Positions 58,443 to 64,000 of a DNA stretch of 64,000 bases are shown piece after piece (position 1 is the stretch's first letter; each line of letters begins with the position of its first letter). The notes beneath the pieces are model-generated. The model was not told where the DNA came from and did not search any database. It was given only the letters and a program-made list of their open reading frames with translations. Source of the DNA: Akkermansia muciniphila (GTDB taxonomy: Bacteria > Pseudomonadota > Gammaproteobacteria > Burkholderiales > Burkholderiaceae_C); NCBI GenBank assembly GCA_943331105.2, contig CALQKH020000002.1, forward strand, positions 186,001 to 250,000. The letters run 5' to 3'. Position numbers and translations under genes: made by a program.

Positions 58443-59420
58443 TCAGTAACGCAAGAGGACTGAACCCCAGGTGAATCCACCGCCTACGCCTTCGAGCATC
58501 AGGGTCTGACCGCGCGTGATGCGTCCGTCGCGAACAGCGGTATCCAGAGCCAAGGGAATCGAGGCCGCCGAGGTGTTGCCGTGCTGGTCCACCGTGACCA
58601 CCACTTTGTCCGCGCTCAGCCTCAGTTTCTTGGCCGTGCTTTGCATGATGCGGATGTTGGCCTGATGAGGAATCAACCAATCGATGTCTGTGTCGGTCAA
58701 ATTCGCCTTGGCAAGGCTGGCACGGGCGGTTTCTTCGAGCACGCCCACTGCGAGTTTGAATACAGCTTGACCGTCCATCTTGAGCACCGGGTCGCCCAAA
58801 ATACCGCCACGATTGACATGACCCGGCACGCACAAAATGTCTTTGTACTTGCCATCGGCATGCAAATCGGTGGCCAAGATACCGGGAGTATCTGAGGCTT
58901 CTAACACCACAGCGCCAGCGCCGTCGCCAAACAACACGCAAGTGGTTCGGTCCTTGAAGTCAAGGATGCGGCTGAAAATTTCGGAACCAATCACCAAAGC
59001 GCGCTTGGCTGAACCCGTCTGAATCATTGAATCGGCCACGGTCAGTGCGTAAATGAAACCACTGCACACCGCTTGAACATCGAACGCGGGACAACCTGAC
59101 GCACCCAACTTGTGCTGAACCATGGTCGCCACCGAAGGAAAGACCATGTCAGGGGTGGATGTGGCCACAATGATCAAATCGATGTCTTGAGCGGTCAAGC
59201 CTGCCGCGCTCAGGGCTTGCTGTGCGGCCTGGGTGGCCAAGTCGCTGCAGCCCTGCTCATCGGCAGCGAAGTGCCGAGCGCGAATGCCCGTTCGTTCTGC
59301 GATCCAATCGTCAGAAGTTTCGACGCCTTGTTGAGCCAGTTCAGCGGCAAGGTCGGCGTTGCTCAGGCGTCTCTCGGGCAGATAGCTGCCTGTACCCAAA
59401 ATGCGTGAATAGATGCTCAT
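58443..59420 (-). CDS. fabH: 3-oxoacyl-[acyl-carrier-protein] synthase III
   Basis: Primes fatty-acid synthesis by condensing acetyl-CoA with malonyl-ACP. The 325-residue protein has the Cys in [16 protein letters not shown], His in [11 protein letters not shown] and Asn in [15 protein letters not shown]. Its ATG overlaps the plsX stop (ATGA). Confidence 0.97.
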   Translation of the reverse strand: MSIYSRILGTGSYLPERRLSNADLAAELAQQGVETSDDWIAERTGIRARHFAADEQGCSDLATQAAQQALSAAGLTAQDIDLIIVATSTPDMVFPSVATMVQHKLGASGCPAFDVQAVCSGFIYALTVADSMIQTGSAKRALVIGSEIFSRILDFKDRTTCVLFGDGAGAVVLEASDTPGILATDLHADGKYKDILCVPGHVNRGGILGDPVLKMDGQAVFKLAVGVLEETARASLAKANLTDTDIDWLIPHQANIRIMQSTAKKLRLSADKVVVTVDQHGNTSAASIPLALDTAVRDGRITRGQTLMLEGVGGGFTWGSVLLRY

Positions 59421-60481
59421 ACAGTGGCGACCGCGGTGTCTGATGGCTCTGCTTGTGCGCCCTTCAACAAGGGGGCTGCGTGGGCAATTCGCTCTCGTAC
59501 GCGATCCAACAATTGGTTTCGGGCTGCATCATAAGCCCGGTTCAAGGCATTCTCAAAAGCCAACTCGTCAGCCGATCCATGGCTTTTGAACACCAGACCA
59601 CGCAAACCCAGCAAGGCTGCGCCGTTGTATCGACGATGGTCAACCCGTTTTTTAAACGCCGTTAACACCGGATAAGCCAATAAAGCGGCAATTTTGGTGA
59701 AAATGCTGCGCGAAAACTCCGCCTTGAGAAAGCCGCTGACCATGGTGGCCAAGCCTTCGCTCGCTTTGAGGGCCACATTGCCGACAAAGCCATCGCAAAC
59801 CACAATATCGACCGTACCTTTGAAAATATCGTTGCCTTCCACGTTGCCATGAAAGTTCAAATCACCCGAATTGGCAGCAGATCGCAACAATTCGCCAGTT
59901 TTTTTGATGATTTCATTGCCTTTTATGGCCTCTTCACCAATATTGAGCAAGCCCACAGTAGGTTGGTTTTTGTTTTGCAATACCGAAACGAGGGCTGAGC
60001 CCATGACGGCGAACTGCAACAAATGCTCTGGTGTGCAATCCACATTGGCCCCCAAATCGAGCATGGTGGTGCCACCGCCCTTGAAGTTGGGCATTTGACC
60101 TGCAATCGCTGGACGGTCAATGCCTTCCATGGTCTTGAGGACATATCGCGCAATGGCCATCAAGGCGCCAGTATTACCTGCGGAGACTGCCACTTGAGCC
60201 TGACCATCACGCACTTGCTCGATGGCCAAACGCATCGATGAGTCTTTTTTCTTGCGCAAAGCCACTTCCAGTGGGTCATCCATTTCCACCACTTCGGTCG
60301 CCACAACCAATTGCGCCCGCGGATCAGAAAACCCCGCCAAAGCTTCCGCCCGACCCACCAAAATCAAGCGTGCTTCAGGATGCGCGGTCAAAAATCGACG
60401 ACAAGCAGCAAGCGTGACGCGAGAACCATGGTCGCCGCCCATGCAATCGACAGACACAGTGATCGGGTTGGGTGATGTCAT
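59417..60481 (-). CDS. plsX: phosphate acyltransferase PlsX
   Basis: Makes acyl-phosphate from acyl-ACP, the first step of phospholipid synthesis with PlsY. The 354-residue protein has [20 protein letters not shown] at the start, [20 protein letters not shown] and [20 protein letters not shown]. The ATG at 60481 has AAGGA just upstream. An intrinsic terminator lies between rpmF and this gene, so plsX expression from the rpmF side is likely partial. Confidence 0.96.
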   Translation of the reverse strand: MTSPNPITVSVDCMGGDHGSRVTLAACRRFLTAHPEARLILVGRAEALAGFSDPRAQLVVATEVVEMDDPLEVALRKKKDSSMRLAIEQVRDGQAQVAVSAGNTGALMAIARYVLKTMEGIDRPAIAGQMPNFKGGGTTMLDLGANVDCTPEHLLQFAVMGSALVSVLQNKNQPTVGLLNIGEEAIKGNEIIKKTGELLRSAANSGDLNFHGNVEGNDIFKGTVDIVVCDGFVGNVALKASEGLATMVSGFLKAEFSRSIFTKIAALLAYPVLTAFKKRVDHRRYNGAALLGLRGLVFKSHGSADELAFENALNRAYDAARNQLLDRVRERIAHAAPLLKGAQAEPSDTAVATV

Positions 60482-60525
60482 GTCATCCTTCGGATCAAAA
60501 TCGGGAGAAATACAAGCCATAAACT

Positions 60526-60561
60526 AAAAAGCCCGAGGCTACTTAAAAAGTAGCGCCGGGC
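60526..60561 (-). terminator. terminator between rpmF and plsX
   Basis: On the minus strand GCCCG and GCTACTT pair with AAGTAGC and CGGGC in a two-part stem (small internal loop), followed by five T residues. It probably lowers read-through from the abundant rpmF transcript into the lipid genes. Confidence 0.7.
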
Positions 60562-60589
60562 CTCAGAAGGCTTGAAGGCCGGGGGCCGA

Positions 60590-60772
60590 TCAGGCTTCCG
60601 ATTTGTTTTTGAGCACTTGGCGGCCACGGTAAAAACCGTTGGGGCTGATGTGGTGGCGCAGGTGTGTTTCGCCAGTGGTGGGCTCAACTGCGATGCCAGG
60701 CACGTTCAGTGCGTTGTGCGAACGGTGCATGCCGCGCTTGGAAGGCGACTTTTTGTTTTGTTGGACGGCCAT
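60590..60772 (-). CDS. rpmF: 50S ribosomal protein L32
   Basis: A 60-residue basic ribosomal protein beginning [20 protein letters not shown], with [20 protein letters not shown] and [12 protein letters not shown]. No zinc cysteines are present, as in the betaproteobacterial form. It lies in the conserved yceD-rpmF-plsX-fab order. Confidence 0.97.
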   Translation of the reverse strand: MAVQQNKKSPSKRGMHRSHNALNVPGIAVEPTTGETHLRHHISPNGFYRGRQVLKNKSEA

Positions 60773-60896
60773 GGTGGCTCCTTGAAAGCTTGGAGGCAGC
60801 GCCGAAGTGAACGCAGCTTCTGGTTGAAGGGATTGTCACTTGGCATACCAAGCGAAGCTCATGATTATAGCCCATGCCGCATCGAAGGCATGGAAC

Positions 60897-61445
60897 TTAT
60901 TTGGCCCCACCCGTTTTGAGACCTGCCAAGACACCAAAAGGGTTGGGGCGTTCAGAGGCGGCTTCGAACTCCGGATCGGCCACGGACATGGGTAAAACCT
61001 CTGGGCACACCTCGTGCAATGGCACCAAAGGCAAGGCCATGATCAACTCATCCTCCACCAAGGCATGGGCATCAAAGTCCCGACTGATGACCAAAATATC
61101 TTCTTCCGATTCGTCATCCAAAGCCGCTGCAGTCGCCTCATCGGCCACAAAACGAAACGACCGCTCGACTGAAACCACCTGCAAAACAGGGGTCAGGCAG
61201 CGCTGGCATTGCATGGGCAGCTGCACAGAAGCCTGCAAATCCAGCCAAATCTGGTCTGCACCGCCCGCTTGCTCTAACAAACGACCCTGAAGCTGCCAAA
61301 GCACAGGACCTGCAGCCAACTCCTGACCATGCTGCTCGACAGCCAAACGAGGCCAATCGGCCAAAGCGCCCTCTCCGCGCAATGCCAAGCCCTCTCGCGC
61401 AAACGACTGCAAATCCAGGTGTTGGGGGTCGGTTTTTTTATCCAT
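60897..61445 (-). CDS. YceD family protein (DUF177), 23S rRNA accumulation protein
   Basis: A 182-residue protein of the YceD/DUF177 family, linked to 23S rRNA accumulation and found upstream of rpmF in most bacteria. Features are the CxxC in MQCQRCLTPVLQ and the acidic segment DDESEEDILVISRDFDAHAL, followed by VEDELIMALPLVPLHEVCPE. The ATG at 61445 leaves 50 bases to the divergent maf gene. Confidence 0.9.
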   Translation of the reverse strand: MDKKTDPQHLDLQSFAREGLALRGEGALADWPRLAVEQHGQELAAGPVLWQLQGRLLEQAGGADQIWLDLQASVQLPMQCQRCLTPVLQVVSVERSFRFVADEATAAALDDESEEDILVISRDFDAHALVEDELIMALPLVPLHEVCPEVLPMSVADPEFEAASERPNPFGVLAGLKTGGAK

Positions 61446-61495
61446 GGGTTGCAGTGTAAGAGAATCACTCTTGTACACACACTGGAACCTGCGCT

Positions 61496-62116
61496 TTGAC
61501 AACGACTTTTGCCAATTCAACCCTTCAAACCCCTGTCAGTCGTTCTGTGGTCCTGGGCTCGACCTCCCGCTACAGGCGTGAATTGCTGGAACGGCTGCGC
61601 ATCCCCTTTCAGGTGACAGCACCTGAAGTGGACGAAACACCTCAGGCAGGCGAGCGCCCTAGGGCTTTGGCCTTGCGCCTGGCTTTGGCCAAAGCCCAAG
61701 CGGTTGCAGCGCTTCACCCCGAAGCGGTGGTGATCGGCTCCGACCAGGTGGCCGATCTGGCGGGACAAGCCTTGGGCAAACCGGGTGAGCATGCCCGCGC
61801 CGTGGCCCAGTTGCGCCAAATGCGTGGCCAAACCGTGATTTTTCAAACCGCTTTGGCGGTGGTCTGTTTGGCTTCCGGCTTTGAAAAAGTCGACTTGGCC
61901 GAGGTGCGGGTGGTTTTTCGGGACTTGAGCGACGCCGAAATCGAGGCATATCTTCAGGCAGAACAGCCCTATGACTGTGCGGGCAGCGCCAAAAGTGAAG
62001 GCCTGGGCATTGCACTTTTGGAGTCCATCGACAACGATGACCCGACAGCCCTGATCGGGCTGCCGCTCATCCGCACGGCCCGACTGCTGCGCCAAGCTGG
62101 AGTCAAACTCCTTTGA
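61496..62116 (+). CDS. maf: Maf family nucleoside triphosphate pyrophosphatase
   Basis: Hydrolyses non-canonical or excess nucleoside triphosphates (YceF-type Maf proteins act on m7GTP). The 206-residue protein has VVLGSTSRYRRELLERL, VIGSDQVADL and YDCAGSAKSEGLG. No ATG is available near the start; TTG at 61496 is the most upstream usable codon and gives a slightly long N-terminus, so the start is uncertain. It overlaps the next gene by four bases. Confidence 0.9.
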   Translation: MTTTFANSTLQTPVSRSVVLGSTSRYRRELLERLRIPFQVTAPEVDETPQAGERPRALALRLALAKAQAVAALHPEAVVIGSDQVADLAGQALGKPGEHARAVAQLRQMRGQTVIFQTALAVVCLASGFEKVDLAEVRVVFRDLSDAEIEAYLQAEQPYDCAGSAKSEGLGIALLESIDNDDPTALIGLPLIRTARLLRQAGVKLL

Positions 62117-62886
62117 ACACCCCCACACCACCCAAGGGTCGCCTGTTTTTGGTGCCCACCCCCCTCGACTTCGGTTGTGCAGCGCAAGCGCCCATCCAGG
62201 ATGTGCTGCCGAGCCACACCTTGGTTTGCGCCGCGCGCATCCAACACTGGGTGTGTGAAAACGCCAAAAGCACCCGGGCATTTTTGAAGCGCGTGGGCGA
62301 AACCCACAGCTTGATCGCGTCTCTCCCCGAACAGACCATCACCGAACTGCCTCGCCACGTGCACAAAAAAGGCGATCACCAATCGGGTTTTGATGGCAAG
62401 CCCCTCTTGGCCGCGGCTTTGCAGGGGCATGATGTGGGTTTGGTCAGTGAAGCAGGCATGCCTGCGGTCGCCGACCCCGGTAGCTCTGTGGTGCGCGCGG
62501 CGCACGATTTGGGCATCACCGTGGTGCCCTTGGTGGGCCCGGTATCGCTGCTGCTGGCCCTGGCCGCCAGTGGTCTCAATGGCCAAAATTTCGCGTTTGT
62601 GGGGTACTTACCGCAAGACACAGCGGAGCGGTCAGCGCGCCTTAAACAACTGGAATCGTTGGCCCTCAAAACCGGGCAAACCCAGCTGTGGATCGAAACC
62701 CCTTACCGCAATGCCGCCATGTTGAGCGGCTTGCTGCAAAGCCTACAAACCCAAACCAGGCTGGCCATTGCCAGCGGCCTGACCTTGCCATCTGTGAATA
62801 TCCAAAGCCACAGCGTGGGCCAATGGAAAAAGGGCCTCAAAGGCCCTGATGGACACACGCCCGCGGTCTACGCCATCGGGCCTTGA
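62113..62886 (+). CDS. SAM-dependent methyltransferase (tetrapyrrole methylase/RsmI-like)
   Basis: A 257-residue member of the TP-methylase superfamily: LFLVPTPLDFGC at the start, GLVSEAGMPAVADPGSSVVR for SAM binding, VPLVGPVSLLLALAASGLNG and FVGYLPQDTAERSARL. It resembles RsmI (16S rRNA C1402 2'-O-methyltransferase) but differs in length and in the GMPAVADPGS loop where RsmI has G-T-P-x-x-x-D-P-G; it is probably the paralogue found beside maf in betaproteobacteria. Start TTG at 62113 overlaps the maf stop (TTGA). Confidence 0.85.
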   Translation: MNTPTPPKGRLFLVPTPLDFGCAAQAPIQDVLPSHTLVCAARIQHWVCENAKSTRAFLKRVGETHSLIASLPEQTITELPRHVHKKGDHQSGFDGKPLLAAALQGHDVGLVSEAGMPAVADPGSSVVRAAHDLGITVVPLVGPVSLLLALAASGLNGQNFAFVGYLPQDTAERSARLKQLESLALKTGQTQLWIETPYRNAAMLSGLLQSLQTQTRLAIASGLTLPSVNIQSHSVGQWKKGLKGPDGHTPAVYAIGP

Positions 62887-62905
62887 TTTTTGGAATGTGC
62901 GGTGA

Positions 62906-63922
62906 TCAGCGCAAGACCGCCGTGCGGTTCAACACACGAACAGAGCCCTCGCCCACCGCAACACCAAATCGCTTGACCAAGCGTTCGGCCACGTTTTCAC
63001 GCTGGGTGTAATCGATCACGTCAGGCGCTTTCACCACGTCTCTGGCCACGCCATCGATGCTGCCCAAACTGTCGGCCAAACCCAGATCCACGGCTTGCTG
63101 CCCGCTCCAAAACAAACCACTGAACATGTCTGGATGGTTTTTGAGCCGATCTCCCCTGCCCTTTTTCACCACGTCAATGAACTGCTTGTGGATTTGATCC
63201 AACATGGCCTGTGCATGCAAGCGCTGGGGCGCGGTTTGAGGACTGAAAGGGTCAAGAAAACCTTTGTTCTCACCGGCCGTCATCAAACGCCGCTCAACCC
63301 CCAACTTGTCCATCAAGCCTGTGAATCCAAAGCCATCCATGAGGACGCCAATGCTGCCAACCAGACTGGCTTTGTCCACAAAAATTTGATCGGCAGCTGC
63401 GGCAATGTAGTAAGCCGCCGAGGCACAAGACTCTTCCACCACGGCATAAATGGGTTTTTTGTGCAATGCCCGCAAGCGGTTGATCTCGTCGTTGATCAAC
63501 CCGGCTTGTACCGGACTGCCGCCGGGTGAATTGATCAACAACACCAAAGCCTTGGATCCGGGGTCTTCAAGTGCGGTACGCATGGAGGACATGATGTTTT
63601 CTGCACTGGCCTCCGTGTCAGAAGAAATTTCACCCACGATGGTGACCAAGGCTGTGTGCGGGAAGCTGGTACTGGTCGCAGGCGAGCCGAAACTAAAGAC
63701 TTGCCACAGAACAAAAACAACAATGCCCATCCAAGTCAAACGCAATCCCACTTTCCAACGGCGATCGCTTTGCTGCTCTTTCAAATTGGCAAAAGCCAGT
63801 TTTTCCAAGGTTTCGCGCGCCCAACTTTCCTGCGTGGCCAAAGCGGGCGCATGGACAGCGTCAGCCGAAGGCAAAGGAGAGTTTTCAAGGGGCTTGGACG
63901 TGTTGTCCTGGGGTTCTTGCAT
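62906..63922 (-). CDS. S49 family signal peptide peptidase (SppA type)
   Basis: Membrane-bound Ser/Lys protease that degrades cleaved signal peptides. The 338-residue length is the short single-unit form. There is one membrane segment near residues 65-85 (LTWMGIVVFVLWQVFSFG), LLINSPGGSPVQAGLINDEI, the catalytic Ser region EESCASAAYYIAAAADQIF, and the Lys region LMTAGENKGFLDPFSPQ. The ATG at 63922 is two bases after the stop of the upstream gene; the TTG two codons earlier is less likely. Confidence 0.9.
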   Translation of the reverse strand: MQEPQDNTSKPLENSPLPSADAVHAPALATQESWARETLEKLAFANLKEQQSDRRWKVGLRLTWMGIVVFVLWQVFSFGSPATSTSFPHTALVTIVGEISSDTEASAENIMSSMRTALEDPGSKALVLLINSPGGSPVQAGLINDEINRLRALHKKPIYAVVEESCASAAYYIAAAADQIFVDKASLVGSIGVLMDGFGFTGLMDKLGVERRLMTAGENKGFLDPFSPQTAPQRLHAQAMLDQIHKQFIDVVKKGRGDRLKNHPDMFSGLFWSGQQAVDLGLADSLGSIDGVARDVVKAPDVIDYTQRENVAERLVKRFGVAVGEGSVRVLNRTAVLR

Positions 63923-63924
63923 GG

Positions 63925-64000
63925 TCAAAATTCGAGGGGTTTTAAGTTATAAGCAGTATGCCAGTGAACCACACCTTCACGCTCTGACAAGTCTATTTTG
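63925..64000 (-). CDS. C-terminal end of an upstream gene, probably Rieske (2Fe-2S) protein
   Basis: The last 24 codons and stop of a minus-strand gene that enters from the right edge: it ends VVHWHTAYNLKPLEF. It stops two bases before the SppA start. Small Rieske-type proteins precede the S49 peptidase in several Comamonadaceae and this tail is compatible with that, but the cluster-binding motifs are outside the window. Confidence 0.5.
   Translation of the reverse strand, partial: KIDLSEREGVVHWHTAYNLKPLEF

Overview
The window is a stretch of chromosome from a betaproteobacterium of the order Burkholderiales, most likely family Comamonadaceae (a Limnohabitans- or Rhodoferax-like freshwater organism is my best guess). 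The basis is gene order and protein character: mdh/acnB divergent from gntR-sdhCDAB-sdhE-gltA; leuCDB-asd-truA-trpFBA-accD; yceD-rpmF-plsX-fabHDG-acpP-fabF upstream of mucD-lepA-lepB-rnc-era-recO-pdxJ-acpS-nagZ; and purM beside an AI-2E-type transporter. The DNA is G+C rich and densely coding. I see no tRNA or rRNA gene, insertion sequence, prophage or CRISPR array.

Layout. 0-4.3 kb: start of an AI-2E family transporter, purM, a SirB1-like protein, murJ and rpsT. 4.4-7.5 kb: a DUF3579 protein divergent from argD-argF and a small YkgJ-type cysteine protein. 7.5-17.5 kb is the accessory part: kynU, a two-subunit molybdenum hydroxylase of the isoquinoline oxidoreductase type, a lytic transglycosylase, an FAD monooxygenase, an aldo/keto reductase, a Tat-exported metallo-beta-lactamase-fold hydrolase and a secreted alpha/beta hydrolase. 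17.6-29.3 kb is a TCA-cycle block: mdh, a CoA-ester lyase, an unknown exported protein and acnB on the minus strand, facing a GntR regulator, sdhCDAB, sdhE and gltA on the plus strand. 29.5-41.5 kb carries leucine (leuCDB), aspartate-family (asd) and tryptophan (trpFBA) biosynthesis with truA and accD, interrupted by a D-aminoacylase/bile-acid-symporter pair on the minus strand. 41.6-44.6 kb: YggT, a Lon-N-domain protein and lysS. 44.65-61.4 kb is one long minus-strand run covering fatty-acid and phospholipid synthesis, periplasmic protease, LepA, signal peptidase, RNase III, Era, RecO, PdxJ, AcpS and NagZ. The right end holds maf, a tetrapyrrole-methylase-like methyltransferase, an SppA-type protease and the last codons of a further gene.

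Regulation visible in the sequence. The perfect palindrome TCTTATATAAGA, inside an identical 16-nt block, sits directly upstream of the -10 box of gntR (and near the mdh promoter) and again 18 kb away directly upstream of the -10 box of the DUF3579 gene. This suggests a small regulon of the GntR protein. Upstream of asd there is a 33-codon reading frame ending in Thr/Lys/Ile codons, followed by mutually exclusive hairpins: a candidate leader-peptide attenuator for aspartate-family synthesis. argD has a terminator-like hairpin in its leader. The 493-nt gap between mucD and lepA holds two exact DnaA boxes 11 bp apart, a promoter-like element and a strong terminator that could define a small RNA.

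Notable absences relative to the order usual in Burkholderiales, from recalled knowledge of that order: rpoE-rseA-rseB are missing between fabF and mucD, fimV is missing between asd and truA, and folC does not follow accD. All gene names rest on recognising the protein sequence; no database search was possible.
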